From: Hermatobates lingyangjiaoensis
Taxonomy: Eukaryota > Arthropoda > Insecta > Hemiptera > Hermatobatidae
Length of the DNA: 64,000 nt
Assembly (NCBI GenBank): GCA_026182355.1
Contig: JAPFBL010000049.1
Location: forward strand, 4,423,001-4,487,000
Reading direction: 5' to 3'
In this document: one piece after another, positions 1-13,100 of the stretch
Layout: the number at the start of each line of letters is the position of its first letter
Position numbering within the stretch: the stretch's first letter is position 1
The notes under the pieces: model-generated
What the model saw: the letters and a program-made list of their open reading frames with translations, nothing else
Database searches by the model: none
What the model was told of the DNA's origin: nothing
Made by a program: the position numbers and the translations under genes

Positions 1-1431
1 TGTATCTGAACTTATTATAAATTATGCTTTAAACAAAAAAAAAAGAATTGAGCAACGAAATTATAGATTTAAGCATGTGAAATATAAACTGAACTCGAAT
101 CAAAATTAAAATATCGAAAAAACAAAAATTTCGAATTAAAAAAAATTAAAGACCTCTAATCGAAATCAAAATTGATTTTTTCAGAAGGGTCAAAGTCAAA
201 TTGATATTTATTTCATTTCCCAGCCCTGCTATTATTCAATCAGAAAATCGTATAATCAATTACAGTATTAATAACAGAAGTTCCAAGACATTATATATCA
301 AATTTAAAAAGGATAAATGCTTCATTAAAAACAAAAACCAGGCTCTTAGTTTAGGTTAACTTTTTCCTGCATTGTCCAAAAACTTATTGCAATATACTAA
401 TACAGCAAATATCTGTGCACTCTGAACAATTTAAAATTTATTTTTACTCATATATACTATAATGAATCAAAAATCACAACACATTCGGCAATTTTTAATG
501 ATTTCACCGGCCTTTTGGGCCGCAGTATTAAATCATTTCATTTTTAATGGTTTTTTTCAATATAACAAATTAATTTAGTTGTGAATGACATTCACGGAAT
601 CGTTAAGATAATCTACGTGTCAGATGTAGCAACTTTTTCTGTAAAATTAGTAATGTACTTTTTAAGAAAGTAAACACTGCATATCTTCTAATATTTTGTT
701 GATTAGACACCTAATATATTTAACTTTATCACAAAGTTATCGGTTATTCATATTAAACTGGATTAACAGAAAATTTCGAACCCTAGTCCTTTATTGACAT
801 CTATTGAATATTCCATGTTCTACACAGAAATTCATGATCTACTAACTACACAATCTACAAAAAAAAAAAAAGATTCCGCATTGACTGTCTATTTCAAGTA
901 CTAAATGATGGAATGTGAACAAACCAATTACACGGGAATAATCATTATCATACCCCTACTATATTTGCACACATTCCCACTAGATTAAGGATATAACACT
1001 TCTACAAAACAAATAGCATTTAATAAACTTGTTGAAATTAAGATATTCAGACAACCATTAGTTTTAGAATGTTAACATGAAATAGTAGTATCGTACCCTT
1101 AGTTTCAGGAAATCAAAGTAATTGTACTAATTAAGTGAAGTTAGCAGAGGCAAATCCAATACAATGGAGGCAATCAGCAATGTAACTTAAGAAACCATGC
1201 AAAATAGTCCATGCAGATTCCATAAATAGTCATGCAATTAAAGCAAACATTAGCACTTATAAAAAAATACCACAAAGTAATAAATAATTCTGTATTCCTC
1301 TCATCATAAATATTCCCTATTAACTTTTCAAGAAGCTAAGGATACTACCTTTCCACAAACCTAACTATAGGCGGAATATAATTGAGAAAAGCTCAAACTA
1401 AAACAAGTATTTGTGTAAGTCTGCCTCTTAC
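1..1431. other. AT-rich non-coding stretch, probably MsrB intron
   Basis: No exon, RNA gene or known repeat was recognised here. MsrB runs leftward and its C-terminal exons (second CxxC and the catalytic Cys region) are missing, so this is most simply intron or the start of the 3' part of that gene. The remaining exons are expected left of the window. Confidence 0.3.
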
Positions 1432-1941
1432 CATGAGATACATCTTTTGATAACTTTACTAATCCTTTATCAAGAACATCATTGAATGCTGGCCATCCAC
1501 ATCCAGAGTCAAACTTCTTATCAGATGAAAATAGTGGTTGTTTGCAAACAATACAAAGGTAAGTACCAGCCTCAGTTGTCTTATCATACTTTCCAGAAAA
1601 CGGTCTAAAAATTAACCAGCTTATAGAACATGTCTTATGCATCAAAAAAAATTATTTACATTATATTTGAATTACGCTTCAGTTCCTTTTTCCTGAGTCA
1701 CATGATACTGCAGTGGTGTCAACATTTGTTTGAGTTCTTCTTTTGAGGGAGCCTTGCTTCCCATATCGGATAATCGATGGGATGAATTAAGTTTAAGAGA
1801 TGTATTACTGATAAATTGAACCAACTTGGACGTCAATACGACCTTGGAGTAGACGCATACACCGTATCGTATTTCATGACCACTTTGGATTGATTTAGGA
1901 AATCGTCCAATGAAAGAAACTACTTTGAGGAAGTATGTCAT
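1432..1941 (-). CDS. MsrB: Methionine-R-sulfoxide reductase B (SelR/MsrB), N-terminal two exons, partial
   Basis: MsrB reduces methionine-R-sulfoxide in proteins. Two exons are visible on the minus strand: 1941-1676 (ends in GC, donor GTAATT) and 1604-1432 (acceptor TTTTTAG, donor GTAAGA). A 71-bp intron separates them and the join reads GTEAPFSGKY. Family hallmarks are LTPLQYHVTQEKGTE, the first zinc-binding CxxC (CIVC) and KFDSGCGWPAFNDVLDKG. The GCGWPAF and NDVLDKG stretches resemble insect SelR. The second CxxC and the RYCIN catalytic Cys lie in exons not found in the window. Two starts are possible. The Met at 1941 gives about 59 extra residues rich in K, R and S with few acidic residues, which could be a mitochondrial presequence. 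The Met at 1764 gives a short cytosolic form starting MGSKAPSK. The gene is divergent from RpL8. Confidence 0.88.
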
Positions 1942-2864
1942 TCGAAACTCTTCACGTAGCCGTTCTAAAAAACCACTTCGGGAATCTTAACAACTAAAAT
2001 CTGCATAGTAACCTAACACGGTAATTTTCACGCTCTAAGCAACACTGACTACAAACCTCTTTATTTATTTATTTTCCCCTCAAGTTACAAAGAATTTTAA
2101 TTATATCTATATTATCCCACAGTTATTTTATTTATAGTAAAATTTAACAAAATTGGTATAAACAACAATTTACTCTAGACACTTGCTTCTTGAATTGTAG
2201 ACAATCTTTTAGTTTTCTTTATTTTTCCTTTATTTGCTAATTTTATTACCTACATACTCTAAGTAGATCTTTATTTAACAAACGATGTTAGTAAAACATT
2301 TTTGACGTGTCTTTCCTTGTAAATATTTAACAGTCGAGGTTTGTATTTGCTTGTGATATCCATTTCAAAAATAATGAATTGAATTGATCATTTTATCGGA
2401 TGTATGTATAATTCATGAAATAATCTGGTACGATTTAATATATCAATGTAATGAATATTAAAAATATTTGAATAAACACAAATGAAAAGCTTATACCTCC
2501 TAACAATGTCAACCTGCATTTGTAGTTAAATAAATAATTCCTGGACGATTTATAAATTAGTAAGTAATTATTGAACTAAGGTGTTTAATATAAAAACAAC
2601 ATAGAAGGCATTAAGTTTATGTTATAGGATTGCACAGTTGAAAGAAATAAAACTTATTAATGATCAACAATATTTCTGAATTGCAGAACCAACATACAGT
2701 AATTGTATAACTAATATTCTATTAGAATAAAATAGTCATTAAAATGACCGAATAGTCAGAAATAGAATGACCGAATAAAATGACAGAATTAGCTGAAGCA
2801 TTGTAAATACTTTTAGGATTCCATTGTCAACACTGCGAACCCACGTTTGACAACAGTTAACATT
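1942..2864. other. Divergent intergenic region between MsrB and RpL8
   Basis: About 0.9 kb of AT-rich DNA between the MsrB start (minus) and the proposed RpL8 leader exon (plus). Promoters of both genes are expected here by position. No clear TATA box or transcription-factor array was recognised. Confidence 0.35.
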
Positions 2865-2943
2865 CCTCTTTGTAACCAGTAAATTCTGGGTTATAGATTG
2901 TTCAATCGTTTTTCGTATCCATTTTTATTCCTGTGATCAGAAG
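2865..2943 (+). other. Candidate RpL8 5' untranslated leader exon
   Basis: The RpL8 start codon lies only six bases after a strong acceptor (TTTTTTCAG, 4134-4142), so a non-coding first exon must exist upstream. The best candidate begins at a pyrimidine run (CCTCTTT, about 2865) resembling the TOP start of ribosomal-protein mRNAs and ends at CAGAAG before the donor GTATGT at 2944. An alternative donor GTAGGT lies near 4036. This is position plus splice-site inference only. Confidence 0.3.
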
Positions 2944-4148
2944 GTATGTAATGTTATAAATACTTTTTTAATATGTTGAAATATTCATTATGAATTTCTA
3001 GATAAATTTTGCTGCATTTTTATACACCATCCTCGTTCATATGTTTATTATTCGTTTTCAAAATAATGAGTTAAAGCCTATATATTTTTGTAAGCCCAGT
3101 TAATTTTTGATGATCCACGATTATACGAAATTAGTATGTGCATGTTACTCTTTCTGATAGGAAAGTCAGTAGAATGGAAGGACGTAATTACTTGTTTATT
3201 ATACTGCTGTAGGTTTTCTCATCTCCTCTTTTAGTAATGAGAAGTCAAGAGTTTACCATATAATGAAACACCATTGTAAACCCTCCTGACCTCTGCACTT
3301 TAATAATGTTGGATGAAATGTATTTTGCAGTATTTCTATATTGAGGGAACTTTTACATTTTCTCGAACTTTAAAGGGTTAAGATAAAAGTCTTTCATCTA
3401 CACATCAAATAGCAGATCTGTACACTTTGCTAGTACATTGATAAGATTTTTGTGCCATACGTTATAAATACCCTTATAAAGGGTAGATGGTGAAAGTTAG
3501 AGAACATATTGAAACCTGGGCTTATACTTACTACCAGATACGTGCGTAATTTTTTTCTCTGTTTCATGGTATTATTATTATTTTAATGAAAACAAATTTT
3601 GATACTGAGCTATCCAATCATTTATTCTGTGATATTTACTCATGATTAAAATAGGCGATTTCCTTCCCCTTAATCTAATTTTGTGTGGAGACGTAGTGTT
3701 TCGGTTTCCCCTTGTAATTTCAATACTGAGTTTTATATCTGAAAATTCATAGAAGGTACCATAGATCTCTATAACAGGAGTGTTTCTTAAGTTTTTTCGA
3801 TTGAGTTTGATCTGTTTGCTGTTAAATTTTAAACTGTTTTAGTTTATATTTCTATTTGGTTCAAAACCGTAGGCTTAAAATGTACACCGTTACTTTTTTA
3901 CTATTTCAAATTTGAACATATTTTCGTAACATATTGGAAATATATAGTTTACCATGTATTCACTTCCCTAAGTTATAACTAGTTATCTGATTCTGTTTTA
4001 AAGTTGGAATTTACAGTCTCACGGATTCTCTTCTGGTAGGTGATAATAATATGACTTCCAGTTTTTCTGCCTGCTGTTTTTTTTTTAATTTTTATTTTCA
4101 CCCAGGGATTGTTTATTATACTAATCAGGTTAATTTTTTCAGGCAAGT

Positions 4149-7100
4149 ATGGGAAGAGTTATAAGAGCACAGAGGAAGGGTGCTGGAAGTGTCTTTAGAG
4201 CCCATACTAAGCATAGAAAAGGAGCTCCCAAATTAAGATCTCTTGATTTTGCCGAGCGTCACGGCTATATTAAAGGTGTTATCAAAGTAAGTGGAATAAT
4301 TCTCATATTTATTATAGTTTGCTGTTTTACCCTAAATTCAGGTGGTCTTTTGTTGAGATCATGTAAACAAACTATACGTGCGAATATTAAATTCATAATA
4401 CTAAGATCAAGAATTATATGGTTCTTATTAGTGCATCTTAACTTTAAGGACTAAATAAATTTCTCATTAAGGAATGGAAATAATAAATGATAACCCTAAA
4501 ATATGTTACATTCATTTAACGTCTGTATACATTATAGAGTAATAAAAGTATTACGTTCAGGACAATAATTTGTCTTAGAGTTGTTAATGATAATATTCAT
4601 TTTGAGGTCCCCTGAGTCCAATAAAATAGGTTTATTTTACAATTTATAGGTTATAAATCTATTTGCAACATGCTTCATGAAAGTAATTTTTAATTAAATT
4701 TAAAAAGTTATTTAGATCATTTGATTTAATACCATAATATCATACGTCTTGGGTGTATAATATATAATGTTCTATATAAGTATCATATAATTGTCTAAAT
4801 GGGAGATGTTTATTAGTCTTTCATTCCTGTAGTTAGTACAGGTAGTGATTGATTCACTTATCAGTATATGCTTAATTTTGTATATCACACCACTGATGCA
4901 TATAATATCATTAGCATAACAACAGCAGTAATAACATTTTTGAAAAGAGAAAAGGTAGATTTCGTGTTACGAAATCATCTTTTACAGGAGAATATGACTT
5001 TTGTTCCAGTAGCCAGTGGATGTCTTACATACTTTACCTGACCTCCTTCTACATTGAGTATTCAATTGAAGACAGATTTTCACATTTAAAACAAAAAAAT
5101 ACTGCTATTTTTTCTGAAAAACCTCAGAAAAATCAGGAAATATATTGTTTTAAGATCATTTTTAATTTAAGATTAGGATAAAAACCTTTATTTTTCTTCA
5201 AAGAATATTTTCCATTTTGAATTATGTTTTACATTTTTGGTGCCGTGTAAAACAACACCGATACAACGTAAGTAGACAGGAAAAAAGTAGCGCCTTATTC
5301 TTGCATATAAACAATGAAAATCATCATATTGATTGGACAGGTCCTAAATTTATTACCTATGAAAATTTGATGTTGTTAAGAAATATTGTGAATCGTCTCT
5401 AATTAAATTTAATAGATCAAATATAAACATTAATAACGGTCTCTTTAAACTTGATACTTTCGTTACGAGGGCAATAGCCTCTTTTAAGAGGGTTGACAAC
5501 TCTTTCTTACTGTACTCCTTTGTTTTCCCAAACATCCCTTTCTGGACATTAGTTCTTTCCTGCGATTTCACCGTTTTAAAATACCACTCTTCTCAACCCC
5601 TCACCAGATGTGTCGTACAACTAGTGTTTCAGTTGGGTTTTTGACTTTGAAGAAGACGGCTTGTTACGGTTAAAAGATCTTAGTCTTGTTTTCCCATTTC
5701 ACTCGTGGTTTGATCACCAAGTATACATATACAAAGCACTTCATTATATGAAGTATAACTATGTATGATTAATGCATAGAAACATATATATATATATATA
5801 TAGTTCAGTGTACAAAAAGAAACATAGAGAAATTAAAAGCACACACTTATAGTCTCTAATTTTCGGTTTGAACTGAAAATTAGAGACTGACTGTAAGTTT
5901 GTGCTTTTAATTTCTCTAAGGTTTTTTTTGTACATTGAACTATATTTGTCCCTTTCGGATCGTATTTCCAACGAAAAAGTATATATATATATATATTATT
6001 AAAAATGTAAGTATTATTTGCAGAATCTTGCTTCTTTATAAGTTTCTCTGTCTTCCTCAATAATGTTTTCGTTGTTGCATCCAATCATCACCTAATAGGA
6101 CTAGTCACCTTGGGTTTATTAGACCTAAACTTCCCAAAATTACATAAAATAAAAAGCCTAACAGAAAAATAAAATCACTACTTCAGATATTAAATGTAAG
6201 TTCACTAAGGTCAGAAGAACGAATAACCTAAATTGAATACGCATTCTCAAAATCAAACTTGGCATCCTAGGAATTGCAGAAATAAAGAGAATGGGAAGCT
6301 ATGCTTCAAAGAAAATGTGGAATTTTGCTCAAAACAATTGAATAATAAACGTGCGAAGAAGAGTAGGATTTATGGTCAAGTCTTGGATTACTAGCAAGAT
6401 CTTGAAACTGAGACGTCTTAATGATAGTATAGCCCTAATTCAAATAAAACTGTTTAGAGCAGCACAATAACAGTAGTTCTAGTATATGCACCTACTAGTG
6501 GATCTAGTGATGAAGAAGTAGAACTATTTTATGAGTCATTGCAGAAAACTATTGAAGATATCAAATAAATGTTTACCACCAATGAATTATCATGAGAGAC
6601 TTCAATAGCCAGAATAGATTAAGTAATACAGGAAGAAAAAGAAGCATTAAGACTGTGTGGTTATGGCTTAAGAAACGTGAGAGGGGAGAAGCTTGTCAAC
6701 TTCTGTCTAATCAATGAATTTAGAAGAGTAAATACCTTTTTCAAGAACGATCTGGCAGAAGATGGACCTGGCTGGCACCAAATGGTATACTCAAAGCTCA
6801 AATTGATATTGTATCAACCGAGAACTTAAAAGTTAATAACAAACGGTGTTATCACAAAAATTTGACTGGCACTTGGTTTATAGATTAATTAAATATCAAG
6901 TACAGAAATGAGAAAGAGATGTGAACCTTGTGAGTATAGTACAGTAAATAAAGTTTAAATAAATGAAAGAAGAAAGGAAAAAAATCAAAACTGACTTTGA
7001 GGAGGTACTTAAAATAAATAAAAGTGATATTGATGTGCAGAAAATTTATGATAAATTAAAAGAAACTATTTTAATTTTAATAAACTCAGCAGAATTTACT

Positions 7101-10100
7101 AAAAATCTTCTTAGAATGGGAAAACTCTCACAAAACAAATTTAATTAAAAACAGAACTAAATTAAAATGAAAACGTATTTAGATAAGCTCAACTATAATT
7201 TAGTGTGTAATAGGTTCGGATTAACATCAGGACTGACTTGCGACAATACAACAGGAAGATTAATGAACTCTACTTAGATTCCAACAGTGCAGTTAGCAAA
7301 ATAAAACAACCAGACAAGGTCACTGTTGAGTGAAAGATTAAACATAAAGTGAAAGATAAAGGCAACAACACTAAAACCAATAGAAAAAAGTAATTTATTG
7401 TGCAACTGAATTTCATAAAAACTTGTATAACGACCAGGATTTTGTAATGGAAAATGGGTAATGGAAAAAGGCCTAATAGCCTCAAACGCAAGAGACGTAG
7501 CAAAAATGATAAGTGATCTACAAAGTAGCCGGGAAAAAGGCGGAACTTGATATAAATTTAGAAAAAACTGTCTTAATGACTAACGGTCAGTAAAATGAAA
7601 TTAACTGCAAAATAAGATGATTAAATGATCTGACGAAGTGATATGTCTTAACCAATTACTTATCTTCCAGCATTGCTTGTATAATGAAATCAGAAGAAGA
7701 ATTGGGATTAGCTGGAGGAGATATTGGACGTTGAGGTACATATTAAAAGACCCGAAGGTTGAAATATACCAAAAAAAAGATTTTAGAAAAGTGTGTGTTT
7801 CCTGCACTGACCTATGGTGCTCAAATGTGGACAGCAACAGTAAGGAATATGAGAAAACTCCAGGCCATACAAAGAGCAATGGAGGAGAGAAGTTTACTAG
7901 GGATTGAGAAATACGGCAGAATAAGTAGTGAAATAATAAATAGAAAGATAGAAATAACAAATATTTTGACTATAATATCTGCACTAATATGGAAGTGGGC
8001 AAGACATGTCATGAGGTTGAAGAACGATAGATGGGCAAAGATAATTCTGAATGGTATCCTAGAGAAGCTAGAAGAATAGTGGGAAGATGAATTTTGGAGA
8101 AACAACGAGACGAATATGGTTCAGAGACTCGAGAAAAAAAAATGGATGGAGTTGGGAGAGGCTATGGCTGCCTATGCCCAGAAGTGGACCTAGTTTCACA
8201 TTTGCAAAAAAAACTTCATTCTAACTTATACATAAGTTTATCAAAAGAAATATGTTTTTTTTTATTTATTAACAAGTTGCATTTTCTTTTAAATGGCTAT
8301 TATTATATTGCATCTAAACAAGATAACATACTTCCTACTGTCTACATGTTTTAACTCTATTCTATAGCCATCTTGGCTAGGAGAATGATTATTCTAAAAT
8401 GTTTTTCCTTTTATATAGGTAAAGTAGAGTCGATTAGCAGGATTAAAGTTTTTATTCAAAGCTGGAGGGTGAGTGACCTAAGAGGTTGCTATTACAACCT
8501 CGGTCGGGTCTATTTGGTCTCGTGTTCCAAATAACTTCAAAATTTTATGACTATTTTCTAATTGTATATTGATATGCGGTTTCATTTTTTGTATGCATAC
8601 CGCTTCAATAATTTTATGTCTGTAATGATCTCTTTCCGTTTTTATTATTTTAGTACCTGCTACAATTATTTTTTTTGTGAATTTGCTTCATGTATCCATG
8701 TTCTTGGGAACTCCAGACATCAGATGTATTGTGCTCCTTGAGAAATATTCTCGCTCTGAAGATGACTCTAGGAAACAGTTGAAACATACTGACTGTAGAA
8801 AGTATGTTATCTAGATTAGATGCAATAAACGTTATTCAGGAAGACTGATAAACTTATCAAGAAGCAAGTTTCTGCAAATTATGGTTACATTTTTAACAAT
8901 ATGTGCTTACTGGAAGGACTGCTACCAAAATTTACATATATATATGTCCTCTTCGTTGGTAAAATTTTTGGAAATCTTGTGTTGATCCTCAACCATCCTT
9001 CCACTCCAATGTGTATAACTATCTCCAAAAATTTAAGCCTCCCTCTAATCATGAACCTCTACCTCTTTCAACTTTTCACCTCCTTGAACAAGTTATTTTA
9101 CTCCTTAGATGCAATATAAATGCCTAAATAGGAAATGTTTATTAGTCTTTTATTCCTGGCGGTAGTACAGATAGTTATTGAACCAGTTATCAATGTAAAC
9201 GGTTATCTTGGTATATTATACAACTGAATCATATAATATCCTTGGTATTACCATAGTAGTAATAACACTTTTTTAACGGCAAAGGGAAAAAAACGTGTTA
9301 CGAAACAATCTCTTACAGGAGAACATGGATTTCGTTCTCATAGCCAGTGGATCTCATACGTGACCATCTGTAACTACATGGCCAGTGGATATGTTACATT
9401 TAATGTCGTTTATCTGATCTCCTTCTATATTGAAGAATGAAGCCAAAGTTTTCGTTAGGAGACTTCAAAATATTCCTATTTTGTTTGAAAAATATCGGAA
9501 ACATTTAACAAAAAAATCACCGAGAAATTAGTTTAAAATTAATATCCGTTTTGTAATATAGAACAACAAAGTCCATTCTTTACTACAATATTACCCAAAA
9601 ATAATACCATTCGTAAACACAAGAAAATTTACATCCGATATTAAGTTTAGTTCAAGGATGCAACATATAAATTGATTAGGTTATTTTGTTAGACAAATCC
9701 ATCAGACCATGGAAAGTATAGAAATTATAAGTTTGATTGACGTAGATTTTTTAAATGTAAAATTTTATTCTTCTTACATCTCATATTAAGTCATTAATTC
9801 ATCTCAAATTATTTCATTAAACCTCTAAACATCAATTTTATTTCAGTCTATTCAGTTAAAAAGTGAATCTTTTTCACTTTTAAACTTAATGTAGTTTACT
9901 TTTTAAGTAAACTTTTTCATTTTTTTTGTATAATGTAGTTATACAAATCCGACGTGTATAGCAGGTGATCGATCCATTGCTCCAGGATGAATATTCAGTT
10001 ATTCTAGTTTTAATGCACTTTGAAATTTCACGATTTTTTTTTTTGTAAATTGCTAATTATTGTTATTACAAAGTACTAATTGTTATTATCCACCTGTTAC

Positions 10101-13100
10101 CTGCTTTTTTAATAATAAAAAGAAGAGCTGGATTTAGAGTCGACCCTAAAAGGTCGGACTGCACAGCCTTGTAAAGTAGTTTAGTTACTGCCTCTTTCAG
10201 CATAAGATTCATTACTGAGCTGTCTATGTGTGTCCTTAATGTTTTTTGATTGCTGATAAATATTGAGACACATTACAATATAGTGTCGTAATGTAAATTA
10301 ATACATCTTATCATATGGTACTATCTTTCCTAAATGTTTAAATCTAAGTTATAAAAATTCTTGTTTTGAACTCAATGACATGATTTAAATTATTTCTACT
10401 TGCTAAGAAACAACTGAGATTAATGATTACTACTTTCCTTATATTAATTTTCAATCCAGACTGGAACATTTGATTTGTTAAGCAATAATTTGTTCCCTTA
10501 TTTTTTTATAATTTTTTTAGCTTTGTTTCTGAAACGCGCTAAATGTTGGATTCCGAGATCGTTACAAGTTCTGTATAAATGTTTTAATTATTCATGAATT
10601 TTTCAACACTGATTTTAGTTGCAACGACAAATGGAGTCTTACATTTGAATACGAAAGCTATAGACAGGTGTCAGTCATAAAAAAAATATCTTGACAGATT
10701 TTTATCAAACTATTTATGAGTTATGGTTTATCTCTTTTATACTGGATTCTCAAGGAAATGAGCATTCTTTAGGAAACCTTAATTATTGCTCTTTTGTTTT
10801 GACGAAATTAATGAACCATGACCTGAAGATCTTGTGTCGGCATCGTAAGTGCATTGTAATGAAAAGTTATGTTCGTGCAATTATCTGTTTTTGGACCTTG
10901 CATCACTTATCAAGCCAACATATGAAAACTAAAATAACTCAATATTAATTGTATGCCTTGTAGGATATTATCCATGACCCTGGAAGAGGAGCTCCCTTAG
11001 CAGTTGTTCACTTTAGAGATCCTTATAGGTTCAAAACGAGGAAGGAATTGTTCATTGCTCCGGAAGGAATATACAGTGGTCAATTTGTGTACTGTGGAAA
11101 GAAAGGTATAATTTCTTTTTGTATGATATTGATTTTTTTTGTATTTATATTTATTCCATTCTTTGATTCCAGCAACTCTCCACATAGGCAATGTTATGCC
11201 AGTTGGTACTATGCCTGAAGGCACTATTGTTTGTAATTTGGAAGAAAAAACAGGAGACCGCGGTCGTCTCTCCAGGGCTTCTGGTATTTAATCATATATT
11301 CCCCTTTTGATAATTATTATTTAATTTACTATTGGTAAGAGATGAATTGTGAACATTGAGTACCTGTTAGTTGTGCACATCTGTCAAAATCAAATGCTCA
11401 ATATCAACTTTATTTTAGAAGTTTTATAAATTAATTTAACCGAAAGTCAGGGATAAGGAATTGCCACATCTATATGTTTCAATGGTTTCATTTTCTTTCA
11501 GACTGAGAAGTAATTTTTTGGATGACAACGTTAAGAGGTCACATGGGAGTTTAAAAAGCCGTATACATTTTACTTTTTGGAGAAAAATTATAAACGGCGT
11601 ACTTTTAGAGAAGAGTTTGTGCTGTAGATTTACACTAGGAGGTTCAAAATCAGTGGATCATACCTAAAAATAAATACTTAGCTGATCATGATGTTATGTT
11701 TGATGTACAGATGCACACCCACCCCTCTTTTTCTGCTTCTTGACCTCTACATCCCAGGGTGGGGGTTTTGAATTTCAGCTCAGCAGTCCTACAGATATTT
11801 CTCTTCAATACTTTTCTTTAAACTTATTACTTTTAATTTGCTCAGGTCATCGTTCATATCGTCCAACCTTCCATGGAATATTATTTACGGCATTCTGCTT
11901 TCTGATATTATCCAAACTTGACCTAACCACTATACAATATGGGACTTAATAAATTAAGTAATGTTGTTAATGGCATAAAGGTCATTTAATTCTCTATTAG
12001 TTCTTATTATCATGTGACATCTATCTTTCATAATTCATTGGACGATATATTTTTTTAGAATTTTCTTTCGGAAGTTCTTAAGATCAGCCAGAGGTTTGAT
12101 TTCTTTGATCCAAACTCTGTTTAAACCAAAAGAGCTGGAACTTTTTCTTACTCTTTCATTTTTTACATATTTTTACCCTTGATTCACAGTTTTTGGTTTA
12201 TTTATTTCTCTTGTATGGTTTAAATTTATCTTAAATTTAGTATCCAGTAGCAGACCTGCCCGTCTTTGACGAGTAATTTACAAAAAATCAGAGATGATAC
12301 GTGGTATTTCAAAATATTATTAGAAAAATTATAGAATAGGAAAAAATATATTTAGCACAATATATATATTAATATATATAGCACAAAATATATATATTAG
12401 CACAGTGTTAAATAAGTGCCTCTGTATACACCACATTAGCTGTCTGTCCTTCAGGTGCATGGAAGAACAAAGAGTTGGAACCTCAGACTCTTAAAGTTAA
12501 CATCGCTTAAAGGACTGTATGATGCAAGGTAATCTTCAAGACCCTTCCTTGTGGTCACGCTAAAGTGAATGGGAAGCCCTGTACATTTAGAACTGAAACC
12601 ATAATCTTCTTGTCCAGAATAATGATTTAAATATAGTGTCTAGTTATCAAAATTTTAGTTCTGTTTTTAAACTGTTAGGTAATAGGAAATTGTATTATGA
12701 CCTACTAAATGGTTGTCGCTCTAGCAGATCAGATTTATTACCACCTCACCGACCACGCTACCTTTAAAACTTCACTTTGAAACTCTTGTTATTAGTTTCT
12801 AATAAGTTATTTTATTTTATTTCAGGTTTAAATTTATTATATCGTTTGTCTAAAACCTTAATATTGCTTATGAAGGCCGAATACTCCTATATTACTAGTG
12901 TTAATTACTATATTTGTTTAATGATTTTTAGTTCATTATTGTTAACTCTTGTAACCTTGGATTACAGTGTAAAGTCAATGTCTCTGGCCAGCTTAATATG
13001 GAAATTACCGCCAGGCGAGAGAAAAATAGTAAGCAAATTGGAAATAATCAGTCAGAAAAAAGTCCCAACAGAAGCTTCAGCTAAGCTTAATTCATTTTAT

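Noticed and set aside
2080..3800. Possible CRISPR arrays or bacterial-type operons in AT-rich repeats
   Set aside because: No regularly spaced direct repeats. All recognisable genes are intron-containing animal genes.
7270..8105. Open frames on the minus strand rich in Leu/Phe/Ser across 7270-8105
   Set aside because: Antisense shadows of the RTE element coding region; no independent motifs.
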